Shown here: positions 10,228 through 23,295 of the stretch, piece after piece | How the letters are laid out: every line of letters begins with the position of its first letter | Numbering within the stretch: position 1 is the first letter of the stretch | Assembly: GCA_038025085.1 (NCBI GenBank) | Contig: CM076153.1 | Location: forward strand, 434,001-498,000 | Length of the DNA stretch: 64,000 nt | Reading direction: 5' to 3' | Source: Tetragonia tetragonoides | Taxonomy: Eukaryota; Streptophyta; Magnoliopsida; Caryophyllales; Aizoaceae | Program-made: the position numbers and the translations under genes | The notes under the pieces: model-generated | Seen by the model: the letters and a program-made list of their open reading frames with translations, nothing else | Database searches by the model: none | What the model was told of the DNA's origin: nothing

Positions 10228-13200
10228 TCATTCATCATCTGTTCCAAAATACCTGTCTCCAAACTCACCCATGCCTGGTATGACACGGAAGTCTTTATTA
10301 AGACCAGTTTCAATTTCAGATGTCACAATCTTTATTCTCGGAAAGCTTTTGCAGACCATATGCACTCCTTGGGGTGCCTGAAAGCAAGGTAACAAAAAAC
10401 ATGTTGCCCGGATTAGAACAACAAAAGCAGCAAGTGCTTGCAAAGAAAGGAACACTTGGTACCAATTGGAGCATTAAATGAGAATGGCGACATTACTTAC
10501 AGATATTAGATTGAGAAATATGATGTTTGATTCAGGCACACCCTTCTTTATGAGTAAAGATATGGCTTGAACAGCAGAATTCCCTGAGATGTGAACAAAA
10601 AGATTAGTACACATAAACAATGCTACTCTATTACAAATGTACAATTGGATAATTAAACTAAGGGAATCTCTTTTGGTTGGTTAAGTAGTGGTCATTTGTG
10701 AGCATGGCCTAGACGCCCTCAGGGTAGCACTGGAATGAGTTAGCGAACCCTCCTTAACAATCTCAAAGGAATATTACTTATGTGTGAAAGTGCTAATAAC
10801 AGTGTGACGAGAAAAAGAAAACAAATGGCGTCACTAATAGAATTATATTTGTAACCTGCATAAAAAATGCTAGCTAGCCATGGTGTCACTAAAAGAGTTA
10901 TAATTACTTGCAACCTGCATAGAATGCTAGCTAGCCCCGACTTGAAACAAAAGCCTTAATCTAGGTGCCAAAAGATTTTTAAAGAAATAACCTTGGTGAA
11001 CAGTTTTATGAGGATTAAGCATTACTCGTGACAAACTTACAATACAAGAAAATTGGACAATAACCTGGGACATGAAAAGGAACAAACCTGTTCCTAGGAT
11101 TGGATCCAAGAGCAACACATGCCGATCTGCAATATCTTGTGGTAGTTTTTCATATATTAGCTGCCAAAACAATCATGCGATGATATGAATCCAAAGGTAC
11201 CAAACAAAAAACAGCAGAAAAGTTCAGGATTACATGGACTTTAGGCAATTAAGAAAGAGATCTCCACCTGTTTCCCGTTGTCACCTTCCCTATGTATAAG
11301 AATTTTCCCAATTTTGATTCCCTTACAGCAAGCACGTAAAGCATTTTCCATACTCTCACCACTAGCAAATCAAAAGAGTAGTCAGATAGTAACACTAACT
11401 ATGAAGCAAATGGTGAATGACAGCCAAATATAAGAGTCTCCTTCTACAAAGATTCGGGATCATCTTTGATGAATAAAATCACAATCGTGCAACTGAAAGC
11501 CATTTTAATTTACTCATATTTTGTCATGAACAAATATCACAAACAAGAAGCAAAAGCTAAAAAACACTAAAACTGGTCCTCAGGCTTTTACTAACCTTCT
11601 AATGATGGACACCCCACACAACCTCTTGCAGAAGTCTACACCAGTATATACAGAGCCTGAAATTATAAACAAAAGAACAAAAAACAAAACAAAAAAAAGT
11701 CAGGATGAAAATTCGACAAAGCAACAACTTCATTCATCCACCTGAACTAGCAGCCTCAGCCTGATGTTTAAATAAATAAATAAAAAATCACTAAAATAAA
11801 GACAACATTTTCATTCCTGAAACGAAGCATAATCACAAGGTCAAAGAAGACACAGTGGCTTTGGGGAAATGAAGATTGTGGGAGCTTACCCGTGGGAGTG
11901 ATAACCTGCTTTTCCGTAAATGGGAGGTGTCCCAACCCATGCTCCACAACCTAAACAAAAGAAGGAAACTTAGAGAAAGTAAAGCAAACTTAGGTATGTA
12001 GAATTGGTGGAGTGGGCTCAATGTGGGTCAAAGAAGAAACTAGAAACTGGGTCATCAGCATGACAAACAAAACAGCAGAACCATGGCAAGCTTACCCAGG
12101 CCCAAGAGATATCCAAACCATTCCATCATTTGGTTCATTTCACTAACATACTAATTGGTAATAGGCATCCATAAATGGCACTCTGACAACACGCTCTTTT
12201 CTGTGAAAAGGAAGATGTAAACCCCTAAGAATTGGTAAACAGCTATTGTCTTTATTTGAATTTGTATTTTTATTTTTTGGTTTTGAAGGAGGCATAACGG
12301 GCGTGATAGGAATCGAACCCTCAAAGGTTGGGAAAAGTACTCCTAACCACTGGAGCATGTCTTGATTGCTCCCCTCATTCATTTTATTAAAAAAAACTAC
12401 AAATCGCCAACTCACCAACCTTTAACATGTAGACAAAATTTTCCCCACAAAACAAATTATTAAATGGATAAATGAACCACAGTAACTCTACGAAAACTGT
12501 TCAAGTGTCAAGGATGTCTCCAGGCAAGAAACAGGACGAGATTAGAATGCATGGGGATCTGTAATCTGACAAGGAGCAATACCCACCAAGCGGATCAGAC
12601 GATCAGCATAAAATACAAAATCATGCTTCGTCGTCTGTGCATCACGGATAAGCGTATGCATGCCACGTATCTACAAAACGAGAAAAAAAATTAGTTTAAC
12701 CAGAATGCAAGACATATAACAAGTCATCAGGAATCAGGATGAAAGGTGTACCTGAAAGGTTGTCTGAATGACATATAGATTAGGATATATTTTGCACAAA
12801 TCGTGTTGACCAAGTTTTGTACGAATGTGTTGCACAATTAGATCAACGGCCACATGATTGTCGCCACCACGAGGAATTATAATATCTGCATACTTCTTCG
12901 TTGGAAGTATGAAATCATCAAATGCAGGCTTCACAAATTTTGAGTACTGCAGCATTTGTCAGAAGGGAACTAAGTCAAACATGATATATTATTACACGGA
13001 AGCAGGACTAAGATACAAACATCCACTTTGGACATGTTAATAGATAAAGAACTCAGTGAGATTCTGCTTATGATGACTAATGACATTCTCCAGTGGCTCA
13101 TAGAATGAAAGAAGCATGTCGGAGAACATTCAGCTCAAGAAGAGTCATCATATTGAAGATGCTCTCACTAGTCACTAGAATGTCAAACTAGACAGAACAC

Positions 13201-16200
13201 TCAGCTCAAGAGGAGCCATACTATTGAAGATGCTGTCACGAAAATGTCAAACTAGGTAGGTAGTATGAAACTAGAACTATGTTCATGAAAGATGCCCCAT
13301 GCAGAATACACACTGAAAAAACTATGGAGAATTATACCATGCTTACTTATCCTATGAGAACAAATGAATCCCATTCATATATAGTGATGGCGATTCCCTA
13401 ACCAATGAGAATATAAATGAAAACTAACCTGATCAAGTACCGTGGCAATATCTCTACTCTTCTCAACCGTATCACGCCTTATTCTTCTTGCCAAGCGTAC
13501 ATCAGCATCTGCACTGAAAACAGTATATGTGAAGAACATCAAAGAAAATCCAAAGATCAATTACACTACACATGTCAAGGTGCTCAAAAACAAAATTTTA
13601 TACGAGGCAACTAAATAGAATTGCATCGGCATCTGCAGTCTTCTGCACAGAAAACAGTACTATGTTGAGCATGGAAACAAAATTAGGTAAGTCATAATTA
13701 TCTAGCCCTACAAATTTAAGCTTCAAGGATACACTGCCAAGAAAAATGGGTATTGGTTGAAGCTGATACAAAAAGACTTTATAAACATGGTAGATAAACC
13801 TTCTGATGACAAAGGAATTTTTTTTAATCAAGCTACAAAGCAACCCATGCTGGCAGAAATGAACACACAATGGTAGGGAAAAGGGACAATTTTAATCAAA
13901 ACTATGACCTGTACAACCACATGCACTTTTGTCTCACATCAAGGTCCACAATTGGTAGGATAAAACATCAATATCATATAATCTTTGCAGTTTTACTTAT
14001 CTAAGGAGCAATTTTATGACTTTTTTCCTCCATAATTATGTCAATTGATGTGATCATTTGTAACAAATAGGAGCCTCCCAAAACCCCAAACAAAGAGAGC
14101 ATCATCAATAAGCAGAAACACTTGCACAAGGAAAGAGGAGGGACCTGTATCAACAAAAATCTTCATATTCATCAATTCACGAACACGAGGATCATGGAAG
14201 ACAAGAATCCCTTCCAAAATAATTACATCTGATGGATTGACCTGCCAAGATTCCATGTCAATAACGGAAAAAACAACTCCAAAGCAGAGCCAAGCATTGG
14301 AACATTTTCCCCAGTATGTTTAGCGCAGGTTCTGTCCATCTAATGTTTTGATACCTTCACTATTTCAAATACTCAGTCACTTGCAAGATTGGAATCTCTG
14401 TATTCAAACTATCTCATAAAGAAAGCAGCCCTCCTTCATGCAACAAGATCCCAGAGAGATTATCATGCCGAAGTTTATACACTATTACCATAACTTATAC
14501 AAGATTGATAAGACGAAAAAAGAACAAGATATTCTCATAGTCAAAGGAGAATTTGACAACAATCCTAAACCTACACACTTAATGATATGCAATTCAGTAT
14601 GTTACTTTGCAAATTGCGAGGCTAATCAACAAAGTTTATGATAGCAAAGTGCTAAGAGGCATTGAAATTGCCTGACAGATAGACAAGTATCAACAGATGC
14701 AAAAGGCAGTGCCCTGGATATATCATACTACAAAGACGATTTACCCTTCGAGCCGGAAAAACATTGTTTTTGTAACTCTTGAAGTCATAATTCGGAATAT
14801 CCACTGCTTGTCCATGCCTTAGTTTATCCATCGTACAGAGCAATTGCTCTGTGTCAAATGCATCTGAATAAAAAGAATTACTGTACATTAGAATTATAGG
14901 CATGCTTCTGGCAATTAGACAGTTTAATATCCATCACACAAAAAGGATGAAACTGAGAATAGGACCCCAAGATAAAGTATTACTTGCTAGATTGAAGCCA
15001 ACAGCCAACAAAATAAACAAGTATTTGTACAGATAATGGTGAATTGCAACAGCTAAGGACGAAGTTTTCAAAAATTTCATTAAGATAACCACAGACCAAA
15101 TACAAGCAACCATTGATAGCAATAGCACGTAGAGAGAAACTGCAGAATACCAAAGATAATATGCTCCATTAACAGAATAGTAACTGCTGAAAATAGTTCA
15201 ATTTCATAGTGAGGAATCTAATAAATTAGATTTGGAGGTATTTCACAGCCTACAACGTGCACAGTCTAAAAACAACAAATATGCTCCTACATTGGAGCAT
15301 CCAAAACAATATAGCAAGTTAAAACCATCCATGCAAAAGGAACACTTTATGATAAGGAACACATTCCCAGCCTTCTTTTAGTGGAGATGGGACAGTTATC
15401 CTGCAAATATCTAAAAGGTAAACTCACCAGGGTGGTCAAAGTTGTATTCATAAACTCGTCCAAGCTCCTCCTCAGTCAGAGTATGATAAAACGAATCCTG
15501 ACACACCAAAGATGAAATACTTATTCACCGGATACCAACTGGTAAAGGGCCTAAAGGCCTTCAACTATCAGATTTAAAAAAAAAATTATATATAAAAAAT
15601 ATAATTAAAAAAGATAGAACTATTGTAGGTGATTGTAGGTGAAGACTCCCATGGTGGGCTCATCAGCTGAGCTGATAGTCAGCATAATAAAGCACTGATT
15701 GCCCTCCCCTTACAAACTTCAGCTTTACAGCAGTAGATTGCGTTCACAATCTCAAAAGACTGATTTAAATATTCAACACAATGTTCTGAGGGATCAGAGC
15801 GCACGGCTCGAAAATCCCTAGATTCTTCGTTTATACATCTAAAAAACACAATTTTCTGAGGAGGCTTGAAATAAATGAAACTGAATCCGCGTCAGTGGCA
15901 TGAGATAGTTAGAGTATAGAACCATATTGAACCTCCACCCACTAGGATGAGTTTTGCAAAGTGCTTTATTAACATAATTCAAATATGATTGTTGAAAAGG
16001 CAAGGCAAGGAAATAAGCGGACTATGTTATAACAAACCTGAAATAACATTTGCACTTTCATCAAAATAGCAGCCTAAGCTACTCCCTCCTTCAACCCCCA
16101 ACTCCCAGTCAGACCAATATACAGGGACTTTACTGGTTTAACTAAATTTTCTAATGCCATATATCAAGAACTCCTGCTGCTTGACAAGATATCTACCTGA

Positions 16201-16838
16201 TTAACAACGACGACACGCTGATCATGAAGCTGCTGAATAATCATATCACAAACTGTAGTCTTTCCTGAGGCTGCACCCCCAGCAACTCCTGTTCAAGAAA
16301 TGTGTGATTAAGTGATAAGTGAACCATAAAGAAAAATGTGAAGATAAAATGAAAGAAAAATATTCAAGCAAGAAATCCACAGGAATTCAATGCCTCCCTC
16401 AACAAAACCCCAATAAAGCCTTTTCATTAATCTAATTCCGATAGTGAATAGCACAATGGCTAGAGAACATCTCCAGCTAGAGAAAGGAATCGCGTATGGA
16501 CTTGCCGAAAAAAGGAAAAGAAAAGAAAAAGGAAGAAGGGATCCAAGGAAGCTTGAGTCAGACGCTATGTGAGCAAGTAATATGTATACAATACAATAAA
16601 TGTCACCTTTCAAGTAATCCAAGATTTCAAATGCATTCCGTGAAAGATTAATGAAAGGAAAATATAAGCACATCTGTACCCTACCAATGACAAAAGGTTG
16701 ATTGTAAACATTTTCAGTAGTTGATGTTGTTGGTTGCTCAATCACTGCTTTTCGGGACTCTATGCCATGCAGGTGTAATCCAGAAAAATGGACTCCTGAT
16801 GAGGCCTCTATGATATCTACAACTGATTGGGAACCCAT
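10228..16838 (-). CDS. UKL: Uridine kinase-like / uracil phosphoribosyltransferase bifunctional-type protein
   Basis: Fourteen coding exons by my splice reading: 16685-16838, 16197-16288, 15428-15497, 14745-14863, 14145-14241, 13429-13508, 12752-12946, 12587-12670, 11890-11950, 11596-11656, 11268-11361, 11088-11160, 10501-10583 and 10228-10377; 1413 nt, 470 residues, in frame throughout. Residues 52-260 form the uridine/cytidine kinase domain: P-loop [30 protein letters not shown] and [12 protein letters not shown]. Residues 270-470 form a UPRT-like phosphoribosyltransferase domain with the PRPP-loop motif [13 protein letters not shown] and C-terminal [13 protein letters not shown]. The layout matches Arabidopsis UKL3/UKL4. 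The kinase half should phosphorylate uridine/cytidine in pyrimidine salvage; UPRT activity is predicted from the fold and is doubtful in some plant members. Introns carry a SINE-like insertion and a tandem duplication. Confidence 0.93.
12245..12360 (-). mobile_element. SINE-like tRNA-derived sequence in a UKL intron
   Basis: On the minus strand a B box GGTTCGATTCC (12307-12319) follows an A-box-like AGTGGTTAGGAG (about 12341-12353), and an A-rich tail lies downstream (about 12250-12285). Spacing fits a pol III type 2 promoter. No cloverleaf folds obviously, so a tRNA gene is unlikely. I see no clear target-site duplication. It sits in the intron between the exons at 11890-11950 and 12587-12670. 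Confidence 0.45.
13127..13256. repeat. Two-copy tandem duplication in a UKL intron
   Basis: Two adjacent imperfect copies of roughly 60-70 bp share CAGCTCAAGA, TATTGAAGATGCT and AATGTCAAACTAG. The second copy has a short internal deletion. Position and divergence suggest a local duplication without function. Confidence 0.6.
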
Positions 16839-18037
16839 TTAAGAAAACCTGCAAAAATATCTAACAAGTGAGGCATGTCAGTATAGACAGCTAGCGTGCT
16901 GCTTCCGACTATAAGTAAGAATCATTGCAAAATGCGTAAATGTTTGGCGACAGCAGAGAACAATGATATATGGAAAATATCAATTATGCTGGTTAAGTAC
17001 TGTAATATCAATAAACCACAAAGGTGTTATCTTTTTTAAGGTTGGAAAAGGAGGGAAAATGGCCAATGCAGATGGGCTTCAAACCCTGGTCCAGTACTCT
17101 TCTACATCAATTGTAAGCATTTTACATCAATTGATAGTGACTTAATTTTATTTTTAATTTATTTTTACTTTTCCTTGCTTCAATTATTTGAAGACGACAG
17201 AAATTGTAATGAAAGCAGCCAACGCAGGCCCCAGGGTGTCAACAAGAGCATAACCACAATGACATATAAGGGGTATTTCGAGTCTCCTGCTGTGACTATG
17301 CAAGCTTAGGAATCACATCCCACCAAACTGAGCGTTAAGGTTCAATTAGAATATCAATGTCACATATTTTGACCAAGTCACATGTAGTATTAGATAAGAA
17401 TCTTATGCATTGCTTCCCTAGACAAGAACATTGGTCCGGCACCTCATCAAAAAAATATCTTGTACATTCCATGGGATTGGGTCTCACATCAATTTTATAT
17501 GACAAGCACCTTAGAGGACCACACCAAACCAAAGCAAAGTAAAGCAAACAAGCAGCCCCTAATGCAGCCTCATTTGATCCCCAAAATCCAATCAAAGAAT
17601 AACCAGTTCCCAAAACCAATCACACAAAGATGATTCTATAATCAAAGATCACCCCTTTAGGCTTTAATCTCAAACGTTATAAGCAGTAGGTAGTAACCAG
17701 AATAATCAGCTGAAATCCCATGAAAAACAAAAATTGAAACTTGTCGACATTGATCTGGGGGGCACAAAATTGTAGCAGAAATAAGAATGGCAAAACAAAG
17801 GAAACAAAATCGGATCTTTATTAAATCACGAAAAGGGTAACTGAAATAAGAAAACAGAAAAAGACATAGATCCAAAGTAAAAGCAGATCATACATACATA
17901 CATACATATGTAACTAAAATGTGAATGTGGCCCATGAAATAAATCGGGTAATAAAGCGAAAAGAGAAGGTTGTGATGGAAAAAAGAAAACATAAAGATGA
18001 ATGTAGAGAGTTAAATATGTATGTGTGTGTGAATATA

Positions 18038-18094
18038 CCTTTGATACGATCTGATACCTTGGTTGGAAGATATTTGAAGAACCCGGGAGGAAAA

Positions 18095-18137
<43 letters not shown>

Positions 18138-18250
18138 TGGCGGAGAGATAAGAGAGTGTAAAGAGAGAGAGAGAGAGAGAGAGAGAAAACGAAAATGCAA
18201 ACGCAAACCAAATTTAAGTGAGAAAGAAACGGGAGTTCCGCAATTTCATG
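18038..18250 (-). other. Probable 5' leader exon of the UKL gene
   Basis: Eleven bases upstream of the UKL ATG the minus strand reads TTTTTGCAG, a good splice acceptor, so translation starts just inside an exon. Upstream, a matching donor (AAAG then GTATATTC) lies at 18037/18038. The inferred leader exon would contain a (GA)n/(CT)n run at about 18165-18186 and a run of about 38 A on the + strand (18093-18130), so a long U-run in the transcript. The transcription start is a guess. Confidence 0.5.
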
Positions 18251-18376
18251 GAGCACGTCTTACATTTATATCCGACGCTTAGAGGATCACTCAACAATAC
18301 ATTTGTTTTCTTGGGATTTTTTTTATTTTCTCTCTATTTTATAATATCACCTCTTCATTCTAATTTCTAGTATACA

Positions 18377-18429
18377 AAAGGTTGTTTCTTTTTTTTTTTT
18401 TTTTTTTTTTGGATATAAAGGTTGTTTCT
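18377..18429 (-). mobile_element. Near tail-only retroposon with 13-bp target duplication
   Basis: AAAGGTTGTTTCT is present at 18377-18389 and again at 18417-18429. The 27 nt between are 21 T followed by GGATAT. Read on the minus strand, six bases of body run into a poly(A) tail bounded by a perfect target-site duplication, as expected from target-primed reverse transcription aborted almost immediately. Confidence 0.65.
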
Positions 18430-21400
18430 AGTATAGTAGAGTAATTAATTAATTAAGTAAATGGTAAATTTGTCAAAAATTCCCCATTAAATTTAACACA
18501 CAAATTTCTATAAGCATTCTTTCTGTAACTTTTGGTGAGACGGGGTGACTTTCAATAAAACAAGGGGTCACTCCTTAATATAAGTAATCCCTACATTTCT
18601 AAAGAGCGGCCCAATTTTTCTGTAAGTTGGTCTCACATAAGACTTGCTCTAAATCTAAATCGTCATGTCCATGGCCTCATTAATTCTCACTCAGGTCGAT
18701 CCGATCATGTTTGTAGTGTCTAATACTCCGACTTAAAGTTACGCTTGATGTACATGACACCGTTCCACTTTTCGCTTTTCTTTTTTTTTCTTTCTTTTTT
18801 TTCTTTTATGTATGCGATGGTCCTAATAAGTCGCCTTGTTCTTTTCGTTGTCTCCATAGTGCATTGCATTTTATTTCTCGTTGTTCCGTTCTGCATTTTG
18901 TACTTCATTTTATCTTACATTTTCTTCACTGCGCTGTTCTATTCCGTTGCTCACCTTCTAGCCTCGTTCCGTTGAAGAGAATCGGGCTTAAATACTCCTA
19001 ACAATTATTCGTCCAAAAAGAGGGACTTGGGTGCACGTGGTATTACTATTTATTAATACTACTAGTGGGGATTGAATTATACTACTACTGTTGTCTGCTA
19101 CTGCCGACGCTATGACGTGATAATTGGTACAGTACTAATTAAAAAGGTGTATGTTATATTAATGGAGAAATATCAGTAAGATGTGAAAATTGCGGGACGT
19201 TGATGTTGCACTTATCGGTAGGTTTATAAAATAAAATTAGTAGAGTAAAAGCGGTGAATGCCTGAAGGGCGAGTCATTTGATGAGTTGAGATTGAGATGA
19301 GGTAGAATTGCGTAATCAACTTCATCCCCCATGAGATTGACCATCATAGCTTCCACGTAGGTACCATATCTGACATTAGCTGTACGGAAACTGTGCTTTT
19401 AGATTTGGGTGATTCCCAATTAATTAATTTACTCCCCAACTAAACTAATACCACGCACTATACTACAGTACTATTCTCTACTAATAATCTATATATCACT
19501 AGTATTTACTAGGAGCTAGGTGTATGTATATGTTTTACAACTATTTTATTTCTTGTTTTGACAACACCATTGATTCAACACTATTATTGTCTGCCCTTTT
19601 TTTTCTTTTTTTTTTTTTTAGGGGTTATATATTAGATAAGTTACTCAATTACTCTCATGTTCAACAAAATAGCAAATCCAACTCAATTAAATCGGCTAAA
19701 TCGGAGAATGATAGATTGTTCTACTGAGTTGGTAACTCATCTCCTCGTTGTAATAGATGGACTAACGATCCACTTGAGTTATATATGTGTGCTCACTTAC
19801 TTAGGCCTAATTATTAAAATTTATCAACTTATCAAATTAGTAGGAATCTTAAAAAATCACTTTTTGAATCAATGAGAATTAGTATGTAACAAACACTTAC
19901 AAATTAAAACTAGTGGGATTAGTGGAGAGCAACACAGTTACTTATCATGTTAACCTCATTCGTCAACACATGTAAATTCAGTATTATAGTAGTAATTGAC
20001 AATTCTTTAGGTACTGATTCAAGGTATTACGAGTAGAGTAGTGGTAATTGATAGAGGGGAGAGTGGAGACAAGAATCTGGTTGTTGACACACTTGATAGT
20101 GGAGAGTGGAGACTGGAAATAGCAGGATCAGATAAAAAGACTGGCCCATTACCATTAGTTGAGGTTCGGTTTGCTGGCCTGCTAATCAATTATGGGTAGA
20201 TGGCTAGGTGAAGTGCAAATGATATAGTTGGGCTTAGCTTTGATCATTTCAGCTGTAATCAGTCCATGAGATGAGTCCATATGTGATGTGATGTGATGTG
20301 ATGTGATGAGCCAATTCAATAACTGATTATTACCAGTCCATGGCCCAAAGAAATTAGACGAGCTTTATCCTTGTTTTTGATACCTTGGTTGTATGTGTGC
20401 GCCTCAGCGTGGGCCACGGCACCTCTAAAGTTTAAACTGGTCCTTGCTTGTACACTACTCCCGCTCATCAGGATTCAGGAGGGAAGAGACCCCAGTTTGT
20501 CAATTACTCGGAGGTAAATGTAAATCATCCGAGTAAAGGAATGGATAATAATCAGGCATGCCTAATGAAACTTAATACAATTATATATGGACCCCTCCCA
20601 TATGATCTCGTTTTTTGGCAGCAAGACCCTCCGAAAATGGTACTCGGAAATATATTGTAGACATATATATTAACACACGTAAAGATTTAATATAGCATAA
20701 CCTCTCAATTGCTCAACATATTTATAGAGAAGAAAACAGAAGGTTGATTAGATGGCTACTTTTGGACATAGCTCTGATACTGGAGCTAGTCTTCATTCTG
20801 AGATAAATTATTTGCACAATATATAGTTCAACCACATAACCTTTACAAATATTTACTACTAAGATTTACTTTGGAGAGGAGCGAGAGCATCTTAACTTTT
20901 TTCTTCCTTGTCCTTGCCTTACAAATAAAATAAAGGAATACTACATGGTTTAGCATTGACTCTAATGTAATAATACTCCACCCTTACCATATATCATTTT
21001 CTCAAAAGCATGACCACTATTAGCTCCTATATCAGTATGTCTTATCCAAGGTCCGCTCAAGAGTAGCCCTCCTCAACTTATAAAAGAAAATAAAAAGTAG
21101 AAAGAGTTACAACCACAGATTTTTGTCCTCTTTGATACACAAAATACACACAATACCTATAGGCATGAATGGTCTTTGCAAAATTGGACTGATTACTTGT
21201 TTAGTATCCATGTCACTTTCGAACTCTTGTATCTCTGCAGTAGAGTTGGGTTTGACCAAATGCTCCTGCGGCTAATTGTGAGACAAGTATTATTGTTGGA
21301 GCAATAATAATAATGGGAGACAAATGTTCATTACTCTCTCTAATTCACTTTAGTAATAATAGTCATTCGGGAGGGATTTCTTCATTCTCCCCCCTCAGGC

Positions 21401-21708
21401 CTCAAACTCTCAAGGTGGGTCACATCATCAAATTATTCCACATACAAAACAAAACAAAGGGAGCTAGATTTGCCTCCGCAATCATTTAAATTTGCCGAAT
21501 CCAACGGGAGGGAGTATAACAAGTGACTCAAACTTTTGGCACTTTTTTCCATTTCAATTCAAAATTCCCAACGTATACTTCTTTAATTTAGCCCTCCTTA
21601 ATACTCCAACCATTATATTGGTCTGAACAAAAAAATATTCTAGTTTTGAAACCCAAACATTGGAGGGACTGGAGTATCTAAATCTTAAAAATATGGTTCA
21701 ATTGTCTC

Positions 21709-22103
21709 GGCCTTGTTTGGTTCATGTGAGTAAACTCTCTATGTAAGTTATAAATTCATGGAAATCGAAGTTACATATGTAAGTTGTAATTTCATGAAAT
21801 TTACTTATATTGTTTGGTTGATAAAATAAACTTTCTTGGAAGAACTACAAAATGGCATACTTATCCTCATTTATATACATAGGTATGAGTTTTTTATGGG
21901 CAAATGTATAATTTGGATAGGAGAAGCATGAGAACCTCCACTTATCTAACCCCCTATGTAAGCAACTTTTCATGTCTCATGGGAAGTAAGTTACATAGGG
22001 AAGTTCCACTTCCAAAGAAGTTGATAAATCCAAAAAAAGAAGTTAAAAAACTTAGATAGAACTTGCACTTCCCATACTATCTTACATCCAATCAAACAAG
22101 ACC
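21709..22103. mobile_element. MITE-like element with terminal inverted repeats
   Basis: GGCCTTGTTTGGTT (21709-21722) is matched 12 of 14 by the reverse complement of AATCAAACAAGACC (22090-22103). The 395-bp interior is AT-rich and non-coding, with several GTAAGTT/AACTTAC-like segments that could pair. No clear target-site duplication is visible, so superfamily assignment is left open; termini of this type are common in plant Harbinger- and hAT-derived MITEs. Confidence 0.5.
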
Positions 22104-22449
22104 TAGGAGCATTTGATTTGGATTACCATATGCCAAACCATGGCATAAATTTACATCCTTAAGTTTTTTTTTTTTGTTTGTGTGTGTTAAGGTAATAACT
22201 CTAACATTTGATAATGTGCTTGATGAAAATAAAATAGATTATAATGCATACAATTATTACTACCTTATTTATTTATTTATTATCACATTATTATGAGTTT
22301 AAAATTTAGGTTTAAATTATTGAGTCCTCCAATAGTCGAATCTACTCTCAAACGGTACACCCGCCGATCTAACTCTAAGATTACAAACCCAAACAAAAAA
22401 GAGAAAAGAAAATCAACGGCAACGTTACTTTCAGGTAAGACCGTGAGAC

Positions 22450-22532
22450 TGAGAGAGTCTTTTTTTTTTTTTTTTTGTTTTTTTTGTTGTTGTTGAACGG
22501 ACCTTCCCGTGACTCCGTGAGAGAGTCTTTTT
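22450..22532 (-). mobile_element. Truncated poly(A) retroposon with 15-bp target duplication
   Basis: TGAGAGAGTCTTTTT occurs at 22450-22464 and 22518-22532. The 53-nt insert read on the minus strand has about 26 nt of unique sequence, then AACAACAAC, then an A-rich tail. It lies just upstream of the CT-rich kinesin leader. Confidence 0.6.
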
Positions 22533-22613
22533 AATTTCTCTCCTGGTGTATTGTATTTGTCTCTCCACAACACAACCATCCTGAGGCTCACGCAAACCTC
22601 TGCTTCTCTTCTC

Positions 22614-22687
<74 letters not shown>

Positions 22688-23295
22688 CACATAGACATAG
22701 TCCACCCCATTTCACCAAAAACCTCTGCTTTCAATATTTACATGGGATGGGATTGGGGATTGGAGATTGGAGATTGGAGATTGGAGATTAATAGTACTAC
22801 AAGAAGCCTTTTCGTCTTCATTTTTCAATTAATTAACAACCCAAATAAAAGCTTAATTTAATTAAGGTAAGAAGCAAACTTAGGTTCTGTCTTAACTTCC
22901 TTCTTTTTTTAAAAAAACTCCACGATCGATCTTACTCTCAAATTTGGCGATTTACTAATTATATATTCTTAACTAGTTTTGACATAATTAAGTATATTGA
23001 TTGATGCATATGATGTGATTGATGATGGTGGCCTGGGTGATCAACTGATGGATCATATATTCATTGAATTCTCCAGGGCCAGACAGTGTTAATTATATAC
23101 TCCTACATACTACTTTTGAGTGGAGTGGATCATCAAATAAAAGAGAGAGAGAGATGATCGAGATCGAGATCGAGATCGAAATCAAAATGAAGGAAGAGAC
23201 ATGTTTGATGATATCGCCCTCCCCCCTGCAAAAACTTCAACTTAAGGGGGGGACTCAAGGCTTTGGTGCCACCTTCTTCTAATAACATTACTATC
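22533..23295 (+). promoter_or_regulatory. Inferred promoter/5' leader region of the kinesin gene
   Basis: CT-rich DNA with a long (CT)n run, then GGAGATT repeats (about 22756-22790) and GATCGA repeats (about 23156-23180), before the kinesin ATG at 23296. A donor-like AAG/GTAAGAAG near 22866 suggests a leader intron. A short open frame at 23064-23282 ends just before the ATG and could act as an upstream ORF. No transcription start can be fixed. Confidence 0.35.
22622..22683. repeat. (CT)n microsatellite, about 31 units
   Basis: An uninterrupted CT dinucleotide run in the presumed 5' leader or promoter of the kinesin gene. Similar CT runs precede SFT2 and the HAP8-like gene. Such tracts are typical of plant core promoters and can bind BPC/GAGA-binding factors. 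Confidence 0.9.

Larger units (their letters stand above)
18251..22560. other. Gene-poor AT-rich spacer
   Basis: A 4.3-kb divergent spacer between UKL (-) and the kinesin (+). It contains a 27-nt poly(T) micro-insertion (18377-18429), a (TGATG)n microsatellite (20281-20308) and a MITE-like element (21709-22103). Open frames are short and low-complexity; none resembles a known protein. Confidence 0.6.

Noticed and set aside
12300..12360. Possible tRNA gene on the minus strand because of a perfect B box
   Set aside because: No acceptor stem or anticodon arm could be paired; A-rich tail fits a SINE better.
17040..17130. Sequence GGGTTTGAAGCCC (minus strand) resembling a B box, with TACATCAATTG repeated nearby
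   Set aside because: No A box at the right distance and the repeat does not bracket the candidate.
18011..18256. Open frames with poly-Phe or poly-Lys runs around the UKL leader
   Set aside because: Produced by the A/T homopolymer and GA repeat; no coding character.
22283..22718. Arg-Glu repeat ORFs on the minus strand near the kinesin leader
   Set aside because: Translation of the CT microsatellite; no domain and no splice context.
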